DNA from: an uncultured Bacteroides sp.
Lineage (GTDB): Bacteria; Bacteroidota; Bacteroidia; Bacteroidales; Bacteroidaceae
Direction of reading: 5' to 3'
NCBI GenBank assembly: GCA_900766195.1
Contig: CAAFUN010000017.1
Span: 21,912 to 85,911 of the forward strand
Length of the DNA stretch: 64,000 nt
Shown in pieces: positions 1-7,223 of this stretch (the first letter of the stretch is position 1; every line of letters starts with the position of its first letter). The notes beneath the pieces are model-generated. The model was not told the DNA's origin. It did no database searches and saw nothing but the letters and a program-made list of their open reading frames with translations. The position numbers were made by a program, and so were the translations under genes.

Positions 1-336
1 AGCTACACTCCCCATACCAATGGTATACTTCAAATTCACCGGAATCTCAAGTCCCGTTTGCTTCACGTCTTTCCCATTTAGTTTTGCTCCTCTCTGCGAA
101 AACAGCAATGATCCGTTAACGCCTAGGCCTATAATTGGAACGGTAATCTCTGCCATAGGACCGATAAAGAAACCTGTTTTATTACCTTTATTCCCATCAT
201 ATAAATTACCGTCTAGATCTATCTTTGATAGATTTACACCTCCTTTTACTCCCCATTTAATTAACTGCGCCTGAGCAGGCAAAGCAATGGCAAAGCTACA
301 TGCTGCCATCAATAGAATACTAAAAATCTTTTTCAT
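1..336 (-). CDS. Outer-membrane beta-barrel protein (PorT-like), N-terminal part
   Basis: This is the first 112 codons of a gene that continues past the left edge of the window. The product starts with a clear signal peptide (MKKIFSILLMAACSFAIA, with a cleavage-type AQA site). It then shows the glycine-rich alternating pattern typical of small Bacteroidetes outer-membrane barrels (WGVKGGVNLSKI, then GPMAEITVP). The family usually has about 200 residues and eight strands. The function of individual members is mostly unknown. The barrel call is firm in style, but the C-terminal half is not visible. The start is the only ATG in front of the signal peptide. Confidence 0.75.
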   Translation of the reverse strand, partial: MKKIFSILLMAACSFAIALPAQAQLIKWGVKGGVNLSKIDLDGNLYDGNKGNKTGFFIGPMAEITVPIIGLGVNGSLLFSQRGAKLNGKDVKQTGLEIPVNLKYTIGMGSVA

Positions 337-553
337 ACTTTTTCTATTAATTAATTTTCAACTGCAAATATATCTATTCTACACAATTAAGAAAACAAGC
401 TATTTACTCTTTTTGTTTAATTTATCAAAGATAGACGAAAAAAGTATAACCACACCATCATGGACAACTAGCAGAAAATGGGTTAACTATAAAGGTAAGC
501 GATAATCACACAAAAAAAGGGATTGTAAGGACGCAAGGAATCACAAAAGATAT

Positions 554-562
554 TACCTTTGC
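554..562 (+). promoter_or_regulatory. -7 promoter element of tRNA-Ser
   Basis: TACCTTTGC matches the Bacteroidetes housekeeping -7 consensus TAnnTTTGC and lies 43 bases before the tRNA-Ser gene. No convincing -33 TTTG is seen at the usual spacing. Confidence 0.6.
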
Positions 563-604
563 AAAGCAAAGTCAGACAGGCGCTCTGACAAGCTAAACAT
601 ATAG

Positions 605-691
605 GGAAAGATGCCAGAGTGGTCGATCGGGCCGCACTCGAAATGCGGTGAACGGGCAACTGTTCCCAGGGTTCGAATCCCTGTCTTTCCG
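605..691 (+). tRNA. tRNA-Ser (anticodon CGA)
   Basis: A class II tRNA of 87 bases with a long variable arm. The acceptor stem pairs GGAAAGA at 605-611 with TCTTTCC at 684-690, and G is the discriminator base. The anticodon stem CCGCA/TGCGG encloses the loop CTCGAAA, giving anticodon CGA, which reads UCG. The T-arm contains GGTTCGAATCC. CCA is not fully encoded, because CA follows the discriminator. Confidence 0.95.
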
Positions 692-718
692 CATCAAGTA
701 AATGTTTACCAAGCAGTT

Positions 719-754
719 AAAGAGATTGAGCTATAATAGTCCAATCTCTTTTTT
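719..754 (+). terminator. Intrinsic terminator after tRNA-Ser
   Basis: AAAGAGATTG at 719-728 pairs perfectly with CAATCTCTTT at 742-751 across a 13-base loop. The stem runs into a stretch of T. Confidence 0.75.
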
Positions 755-794
755 ATTTGCACAATACATGATTTTATACTGCTTTAAAGGTGAA

Positions 795-813
795 TGTTTA
801 GAAAATGATTAGA
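795..813 (+). repeat. 19-bp direct repeat, copy 1
   Basis: TGTTTAGAAAATGATTAGA occurs here and again, identically, at 997-1015. A partial copy (AATGTTTAGA) sits near 826-835. The copies are 202 bases apart and lie just downstream of tRNA-Ser. Confidence 0.8.
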
Positions 814-996
814 ATTTCTCTGCTAAATGTTTAGAATTTTATGGTAAATTGTAAAGCATGCATTCGAAAGAAGAGAAGAGATGATAATTATATGTTTTAC
901 AGAATAATATCCTATATCAGGAGCATGTTATATGTAAAAACAGATTTATTAATTAAAGATAGAGAAGTAAAGCAAGGAGACATAAAAGCCCTTTAG

Positions 997-1015
997 TGTT
1001 TAGAAAATGATTAGA
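997..1015 (+). repeat. 19-bp direct repeat, copy 2
   Basis: This is an exact copy of the sequence at 795-813. The segment between the two copies has no coding capacity that I can support. Confidence 0.8.
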
Positions 1016-1101
1016 CTTAATTGATGAATACACAGAAAAATATCACCACCTTTTTGTTGATTTGCATTGGAAATAATATTGCGATACACATAAGATAATA
1101 C

Positions 1102-1231
1102 CTCTTTTCTATAGACATAACTAAGGATCACGAGCCCGATCCATCCGGATCCGGTAGCGGAACCAGATGGAGCAGGCACGTGATCTATATAGTTCCCGCA
1201 CGGGAGCCGAAGTTATATTACCGCTAAAGAG
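1102..1231. ncRNA. Candidate structured RNA or DNA element with nested helices
   Basis: CTCTTT (1102-1107) pairs with AAAGAG (1226-1231), and ATAACT (1117-1122) pairs with AGTTAT (1211-1216). Inside is a 60-base hairpin at 1126-1185 in perfect register around the loop GTAG (1154-1157). It has 23 Watson-Crick pairs of 28 positions and no bulges. A second, short hairpin (TCCC/GGGA) lies at 1194-1205. Together these form a three-way junction. Read on the minus strand, two of the five mismatches become G-U pairs. On the plus strand the short hairpin gains a T-G pair instead, so the strand is not settled. I do not recognise it as a known RNA class. No clear promoter or terminator frames it. Confidence 0.45.
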
Positions 1232-1550
1232 ACAAAAAACAAGATGTAAAGTAAGGTTTCTCTTAAGCTAATTAACTATTTCTATTCATATATTTCTGTC
1301 AAATCAACGGGACTTATTATTCTGCGATAGTTCTATGTTCAAGTCGTAAATGCAATATATGGGTACATATTGGCATTCAAGACAAGCTATTTTTAGGCTT
1401 TTTAATGCAAATCAATGATGATTTCAGGCTATTTTGCACCAAAATGTCGATTTTATAGCATTCGAAAAGTTTACCACGCCACAAACCGCCAACAACCATT
1501 AAATCAAGCTATACAAAGCTATCTCATTGATAAGTAAGTCACTATTTAAG

Positions 1551-1596
1551 AAAAAAGCGTGTAGGATATCTTCAATTCTACACTCCTCCTACACGC
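1551..1596 (-). terminator. Intrinsic terminator of the efflux operon
   Basis: GCGTGTAGGA at 1557-1566 pairs perfectly with TCCTACACGC at 1587-1596. On the minus strand the stem is followed by six T (1556-1551). It lies about 95 bases after the stop of the TolC-like gene. Confidence 0.75.
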
Positions 1597-1689
1597 CAAA
1601 AAAAGAGTATATAACATTATAAATCAAGCTCTTACAAAAACCAGTGTAGGGTGTAAGATAAAACAGAAAAAACTCTCTTTGGTATAACG

Positions 1690-2946
1690 CTAAAAGTCGA
1701 TATCCCATATACCACAAACCTTCTGCAAATTCACTAATGAGGAAGCGTAATCTTTCATTAATTTCAGGTATTGTTCCTGAACATCATTGTAAGTTCGCTG
1801 AGCCATAAGCACATCTAGGATAGCTGTTTCACCCCGTTTGTATTTATACACTATGCCGTCAAGTATCTTTTTTGAATCTCCCAGCAACCCCAATTTATAT
1901 TGCTCCACTTGCTTTTTTGCAGCATCATATAGGTAGTATGCCTGCGAAACTTCCGTTTGAATTTGGAGGCGGGTCTTTTGCTCTTCGTACTTGCTTTGCT
2001 CTATTGCGAATTGGGCAGCTCTTGTAGTCCCCTTATTTATATTTGAGAATTTAAGAGGAATGGCTATTCCCGATTTCATCATATTACGATTAGGGAACAA
2101 GCCTTTCCAATCTCTTTCATAGCCCATAGACAGGCTCAAGTCCATCCTGCGCTCCGCCTTCACTAACTTAAACTGATTGACGGCAAGTTCGTTGCTCTTC
2201 TGAGCAGCCATCAAATCAATTCGCTTATCAGAAGCCACAGAGATCAAAGTCATCAATTCATAAGTACGTCCGAAGTCGTCCCAGCGGCCTAACGGAGTGC
2301 TCAACACATCCTGACTTTTGCACATGTATTGGTTTAACACTGCCAAAGAGGACTTATACTCAGCTTCTTGCTGAAACACTTCGTTCAGCAGAGTTGCCGC
2401 TTCAAGTTTGGACTGGCGTGCATCGTTCTCGTTGACCTCACCCAAGCGGAAGCGAAGACTGTCTGAAAGACTTAATTGCAACATGTACTCATAAGAACTC
2501 TTCTTAGTAGTCAGCAACTCACGTTGTAAGATGGCGTTTAGATAAGCATCGGTTGCCTCCGCACGTAGTTCCTGGAAGAAATTTTCGACAAGCAAGTCAG
2601 CCAACTCCGCTTCACTTCGCGCAACTCTTACTCTTGCACCGCGTTTGTTCCCCAGTTCTAAATTATAACTTAAGCTCACCTCATACGAATCATCGGCAGC
2701 ATTAAACGAAATGCCGGGATCGGGCATTACTTTAGCTGCAACGATATTGGCATCTGCAATTTTTATACGATATTTTTCTATCAGCAGACTGAGATTCTCT
2801 TTACCCACAATATTCAAGTAATCCCGAAAGGATATTGAATGTTGATACGGACCATCCGCTGAAGTGGCACACAGCCTATAACACGTTGCAGGAAGAAAGA
2901 GCAGGAGTGCAACAAGAAATATACTGTTTGTTATCAGTTGTTTCAT
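1690..2946 (-). CDS. TolC-family outer-membrane efflux protein
   Basis: A 418-residue outer-membrane channel subunit of a tripartite efflux pump. It begins with a hydrophobic signal sequence (residues about 5-22). Its mostly helical body shows the two-fold TolC repeat style, with heptad-like helices rich in Ala, Gln, Glu and Leu, and a C-terminal QRTYNDVQEQYLKL segment typical of CusC/CzcC proteins. Its start codon overlaps the stop of the RND gene (ATGA), so it is translationally coupled and ends the minus-strand operon adaptor-RND-TolC. In the family it forms a trimeric duct from periplasm to outside. Substrate specificity is set by the partner RND protein. Confidence 0.9.
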   Translation of the reverse strand: MKQLITNSIFLVALLLFLPATCYRLCATSADGPYQHSISFRDYLNIVGKENLSLLIEKYRIKIADANIVAAKVMPDPGISFNAADDSYEVSLSYNLELGNKRGARVRVARSEAELADLLVENFFQELRAEATDAYLNAILQRELLTTKKSSYEYMLQLSLSDSLRFRLGEVNENDARQSKLEAATLLNEVFQQEAEYKSSLAVLNQYMCKSQDVLSTPLGRWDDFGRTYELMTLISVASDKRIDLMAAQKSNELAVNQFKLVKAERRMDLSLSMGYERDWKGLFPNRNMMKSGIAIPLKFSNINKGTTRAAQFAIEQSKYEEQKTRLQIQTEVSQAYYLYDAAKKQVEQYKLGLLGDSKKILDGIVYKYKRGETAILDVLMAQRTYNDVQEQYLKLMKDYASSLVNLQKVCGIWDIDF

Positions 2947-5900
2947 TTTGACTTATTATTAATTTTTGATTCAATCAGATAATAAAATACGGGTAAAGCA
3001 AAAAGCGTGATAATGGTTGAAAACATAAGCCCGTATACAATTACTGTAGCTAGCGGACGCTGCACATCCGACCCAATGCCGGTAGCCAGCGATGCAGGCA
3101 AAAGACCAAGTACAGCAACAGTGGCAGTCATCAGCACCGGACGGAATCGATGTCGTGCTCCTTGGGTAACAGCACTCAATAAATCCATCCCGCCTTTACG
3201 CAGATTGTTGATATGGGAAATCATAATAACACCATTTTGTATGGCAACACCAAACAAAGCAATAAAGCCAACCGCCGATGAGACATTCAATGTCATGCCA
3301 CGCACATTTAGAGCCAACATCCCTCCAAAGAGCGCCAAGGGAACGATAGACAACACTAAGCCGGCCTGACGGAATTTTCCAAACGCGGCATACAATAGGA
3401 TAAACATTATAGCCAATGCCAAAGGAACAATCACTGCTAAACGCGAGTATGCACGATGTTGGTTTTCAAACTGTCCGCCCCACTTAATTTCATAATTATG
3501 ATGATCATACTTTACATCCTTCTCAATAGCCGATTGCGCTTCGCTTAGGAATGAAGCCAAATCACGTCCGCGTAAGTTCAGTTTCACGGTCAGATGGCGT
3601 TTGTTCATCTCTCTTGTTATCGTACTTTCACCTGTGCTTAATTTAATATCAGCAACTTGTGATAAAGGGATTTTGGCTCCTGTTGTCGATGTCAGCATGA
3701 GTCCTGCTATCTTTTCGATGGTATTGCGAGCTTCCTCTTTATACTTACAGGTAATATCGTAAGCCCGGTCACCTTGAAATATTTGCGAGACAGCTTTCCC
3801 TCCGATTGCTATTTCTATCAGATTGCTCACATCAGAAACTTTCAATCCATATCGGGCAATAGCATCTCTGTTCATGCGTATTTGCAATTGGGGTAATGGT
3901 GGCTCCTGATCAATATCAAGATCTACGGCTCCTTTTATTTTTCCGAGAGTAGACAGAACTTCTTCTGCGATACGACGGGTTTCAATAAAATCGTTGCCAT
4001 ATACTTTGACAACCAACTCGCTATGCGCTCCGGATATCTTATCCATTACGCCGTCTATCATCGGCTGACTGAAACCGACTCTAAAGCCCGGCAATGCCTC
4101 GTACTCTTTGGCCAATTCATTTATCAAGTCGGCTTTTGTCTTTCCACGAGGCCATTCGCTATATGGTTTGATACCTACTGATACTTCAAAGTGCGAAGGA
4201 GTAAACGGATCGGTACCATCGTCATTGCGGCCTGCCTGAACACCAACATAAGTTACTTCCTTATGCTTCATTGTTCTGCAACGAAGTGTGTCGGACAGTT
4301 CGCGCGATTTATCGACAGTGATTCCGGGAGGCAGGTTTACCTGCAACCATATAGAACCTTCATCCAAAGAAGGGAGGAAATCTTTACCTACGACAATGCT
4401 TAAGCCTATGGCAGCAGCAAATATGACCACCACTGATAGGATTATCTTTTTCGGTTTCCTAACCACAATTTGCATTGCCTGATAATATTTCAACGTCAGT
4501 TTCTCAAGCCATTTATTATGGTATATCTTTTGAGGCTTCTTATAGATGGCAAATCCCATTCCGGGAATAAAGAATAAAGCAACCAACAAGGCACCAATCA
4601 GCGCATATCCCACAGTAAAAGCCATTGGAGTGAACAGTTTCTGCTCCACTCGTTCAAAAGCAAACAATGGCAGATAAGCGGTAATAATAATGATAGTCGC
4701 AAACAATATAGGTTTGGATACTTCTGCCACCCGTTTGGCTATATTCGATTCTTCTAGAGGTTGTCCAAGCGTATCTTCACGTTTTTTCAGGATAGTCTCC
4801 ATCATAACAATGGCCCCATCTACTATAATACCGAAATCGATAGCACCCAAAGACAACAGATTGGCCGGAACATTTGTAAAGTGCATCATAATAAAGGCAA
4901 ACAGCAATGATAAAGGTATGGTTATGGCAACCAGCAATGCTCCCCTCCAGTTTCCAAGAAATACAATCAGCACTACAATCACCAACAGCATTCCTTCGAG
5001 CAATGTATGCGAAACAGTATTCAATGTGGTATTAACCAATTCTGTTCTATCAAGAAAAGCATGAACATGAGCACCCTCCGGAAGTATCTTATTGTTCAGC
5101 TCATCTACAGCTTCATGAATACCTGCCAAAACCTTAGAAGGGTTCTCATGTTTCAGCAGCAGCACGATTCCTTCGATACTCTCGGAATATTCACGAGAAC
5201 GGTCGGTATATCCAAAGACTCCCTTCCGCTCAAGATTGCCGTATTTAAGTTTTCCTAAATCATTCAGTAAGATAGGAACTCCTTTTTGGGAGCTCACCAC
5301 AATCTTTCCTAAATCATTCAAATCAGAAATCAGCCCTATACCTCTTACCACGTATCCCTGATCACCTCGATTTAAAATACTACCACCTACGTTTGAATTG
5401 TTGTTTTCAATAGCATCAATTACATCGTTTAAAGCCAAATGGTACTGTTCCAATTTATACGGATCTATCTCTATTTGATATTGCGTAGTAATTCCACCGA
5501 AATTACTCACATCTGCCACACCCGATACCTGCTTTATACGGGGAATGATTACCCAGTTCTGCAAATCAGTAAGTTCACGCAACGAATGATTCTTACTTTC
5601 TATGATATAGCGGTAGATTTCACCGGTAGGAGAAGTTAAAGGATCGAGTGCGGCAACCGCTCCATAAGGCAATTCTACTTCATTTAATCGTTCTTGCACC
5701 CGTTGGCGACTCCAATAGTCCTCAATTCCATCTTCAAACACAATGGTAATCATCGAAAGCCCGAAGGTGCTTTTGCTTCGCATGACATGCATACCGGGAA
5801 GTCCGTTCAACGACCGTTCGATAGGTATCGTTATCTGTTGTTCTATTTCCTCGGCAGCAAGTCCGGGTACCTGCGTTACCACCTGTGACGTAACATCAGC

Positions 5901-6026
5901 AATATCGGGATAGGCTTCGATGGATAATTGTTTCCACGAGTAATATCCAAAAAATGCCAGTAATACAAACAATGCGGCAATTATCCATCTCTTCTCTATC
6001 GTTAATAATGTTATATTCCTTTTCAT
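2943..6026 (-). CDS. Heavy-metal efflux RND transporter, CzcA/CusA family
   Basis: A 1027-residue inner-membrane proton/cation antiporter, the usual length for the HME-RND family. It has an N-terminal membrane helix, two large periplasmic loops and the signature membrane segment around residues 396-412. There the proton-relay acidic residues of CzcA are kept (D397, D403 and E410 in DFGIIVDGAIVMME). It sits 9 bases after the adaptor gene and overlaps the TolC-like gene, so the three make one tripartite pump. The exact metal cannot be read from the sequence; Zn/Co/Cd, Cu/Ag and Ni types all remain possible. The neighbouring two-component system is a likely regulator. Confidence 0.93.
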   Translation of the reverse strand: MKRNITLLTIEKRWIIAALFVLLAFFGYYSWKQLSIEAYPDIADVTSQVVTQVPGLAAEEIEQQITIPIERSLNGLPGMHVMRSKSTFGLSMITIVFEDGIEDYWSRQRVQERLNEVELPYGAVAALDPLTSPTGEIYRYIIESKNHSLRELTDLQNWVIIPRIKQVSGVADVSNFGGITTQYQIEIDPYKLEQYHLALNDVIDAIENNNSNVGGSILNRGDQGYVVRGIGLISDLNDLGKIVVSSQKGVPILLNDLGKLKYGNLERKGVFGYTDRSREYSESIEGIVLLLKHENPSKVLAGIHEAVDELNNKILPEGAHVHAFLDRTELVNTTLNTVSHTLLEGMLLVIVVLIVFLGNWRGALLVAITIPLSLLFAFIMMHFTNVPANLLSLGAIDFGIIVDGAIVMMETILKKREDTLGQPLEESNIAKRVAEVSKPILFATIIIITAYLPLFAFERVEQKLFTPMAFTVGYALIGALLVALFFIPGMGFAIYKKPQKIYHNKWLEKLTLKYYQAMQIVVRKPKKIILSVVVIFAAAIGLSIVVGKDFLPSLDEGSIWLQVNLPPGITVDKSRELSDTLRCRTMKHKEVTYVGVQAGRNDDGTDPFTPSHFEVSVGIKPYSEWPRGKTKADLINELAKEYEALPGFRVGFSQPMIDGVMDKISGAHSELVVKVYGNDFIETRRIAEEVLSTLGKIKGAVDLDIDQEPPLPQLQIRMNRDAIARYGLKVSDVSNLIEIAIGGKAVSQIFQGDRAYDITCKYKEEARNTIEKIAGLMLTSTTGAKIPLSQVADIKLSTGESTITREMNKRHLTVKLNLRGRDLASFLSEAQSAIEKDVKYDHHNYEIKWGGQFENQHRAYSRLAVIVPLALAIMFILLYAAFGKFRQAGLVLSIVPLALFGGMLALNVRGMTLNVSSAVGFIALFGVAIQNGVIMISHINNLRKGGMDLLSAVTQGARHRFRPVLMTATVAVLGLLPASLATGIGSDVQRPLATVIVYGLMFSTIITLFALPVFYYLIESKINNKSK

Positions 6027-6035
6027 ACGACTATC

Positions 6036-7136
6036 TTATTTTAAATAGTACCCACCTTCACTGATAATCACATCGTTCTTCTCAAGCCCTTTGGTAACAA
6101 TGGCTTTTCCATCCTTACTCTCGAATGTTTCAACCGATCTTTTTATAAATTCGTTTTCACCTTTTCGGACGTATACAAAGCTGTTCTTTTCATCTTGCAA
6201 CAATGCCTTTTCGGGGATAACAATGCAATCCGTTGGCTTATCAAGAAAATGTATGGTAGTGTACATACCTATCTTCAGTAGCTCATCATGATTATTACAT
6301 ATTGAAAGCACTTTAATGGAACGAGTTTCTTCATCAACGACTTCCTCTACATGAAAAACTTTGCCTTTAAGTGACTTATCAGGATAGGCAGTGATATAAA
6401 TATTCATGTCGTCACCTTCGTGAATAAACCGTATATCTCTTTCTTTTACCTGCGCCACAACCCATACTTTACTTAAATCGGCAACGGTAGCCATCGGAGT
6501 AGACTCACCGCTAATGTATTGTCCTGTGACAATGTTTGTCTCTATCACGTTACCGGAAATAGGTGCACGTATAATCAAGGCCTGCCCTAATATCATGTTG
6601 TGCGGATCTGTTTGATACACTTTCAACGCCGATACGGCATTCTCATATTTCTTTTCAGCAATGTTCAGCACGTTCTGTGCTTCCTCCAATTCTCTTTGAG
6701 AGCCTACTCCATTCTTGATTAAATCCTGCTTTCGCCGTAAATCCTTTTGAGCAAGTTCACGTTCTGACTGCGCTTCATAGAAATCTTTCTGCACAGAAGT
6801 AAAATCAGGTGAAGAGATTTCAAACAAAGGCATATTTGCTTTTACACTTTGTCCCAGCTTTACATATGATTTAACAATACGTCCCGAAAAAGGAGGAGCG
6901 ATGTATGCAAACTGTGTGGGTATTGCCTGTACGGTTCCAGCCGTAATAACCTCTCGCGCGACAGGTTCAAAAGAGACTCTGCTTATTTTTACTTTATCGA
7001 ACAACGATTTATCTTTTATATGTACTGTATCACCGTTAATCGTATATTCCTTATTATCCTGTTCAGTCGGATTTTGTTTACAACCAGTCACTAATAACAC
7101 TAGTAGTAGTAAGATTACAAACGATTTCTTTTTCAT
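6036..7136 (-). CDS. Efflux periplasmic adaptor (membrane-fusion) lipoprotein, CusB/CzcB-like
   Basis: A 366-residue adaptor that bridges the RND pump and the TolC-like channel. The N-terminus is a lipoprotein signal with a lipobox (LLVTGC, Cys about residue 19). A barrel-sandwich/lipoyl half follows (GRIVKSYVKLGQSVKANMP), then a helical hairpin (about residues 120-175) and the second lipoyl half (APISGNVIETNIVTGQY). The C-terminal part is a beta-barrel and membrane-proximal domain. It is the first gene of the efflux trio. The 87-base gap to mgtA upstream could hold its own promoter or be read through. Confidence 0.9.
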   Translation of the reverse strand: MKKKSFVILLLLVLLVTGCKQNPTEQDNKEYTINGDTVHIKDKSLFDKVKISRVSFEPVAREVITAGTVQAIPTQFAYIAPPFSGRIVKSYVKLGQSVKANMPLFEISSPDFTSVQKDFYEAQSERELAQKDLRRKQDLIKNGVGSQRELEEAQNVLNIAEKKYENAVSALKVYQTDPHNMILGQALIIRAPISGNVIETNIVTGQYISGESTPMATVADLSKVWVVAQVKERDIRFIHEGDDMNIYITAYPDKSLKGKVFHVEEVVDEETRSIKVLSICNNHDELLKIGMYTTIHFLDKPTDCIVIPEKALLQDEKNSFVYVRKGENEFIKRSVETFESKDGKAIVTKGLEKNDVIISEGGYYLK

Positions 7137-7223
7137 AACTTTTATTTTACTCTATTTATTTTCCTAACAGCAAGACTAATAAAGTGCTAGGAACAATTGA
7201 AAACTGGATTAATATACTATAGC

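Larger units (their letters stand above)
755..1550. other. Gene-free stretch with repeats and a structured element
   Basis: About 800 bases lie between the tRNA-Ser terminator and the terminator of the efflux operon. I see no credible coding region. The stretch holds a 19-bp direct repeat (795 and 997) and a strongly structured segment at 1102-1231, both described separately. The rest is AT-rich, and I see nothing else in it. Confidence 0.6.

Noticed and set aside
287..505. Plus-strand frame of 72 codons beside the left-edge barrel gene
   Set aside because: It runs against the N-terminal coding part and promoter region of the minus-strand gene and has no protein-like pattern.
1126..1185. The long hairpin as SRP RNA, 6S RNA or a known riboswitch
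   Set aside because: It lacks the SRP tetraloop and internal loop arrangement, the open central bubble of 6S RNA, and any riboswitch core that I can recognise. It has no matching gene directly downstream.
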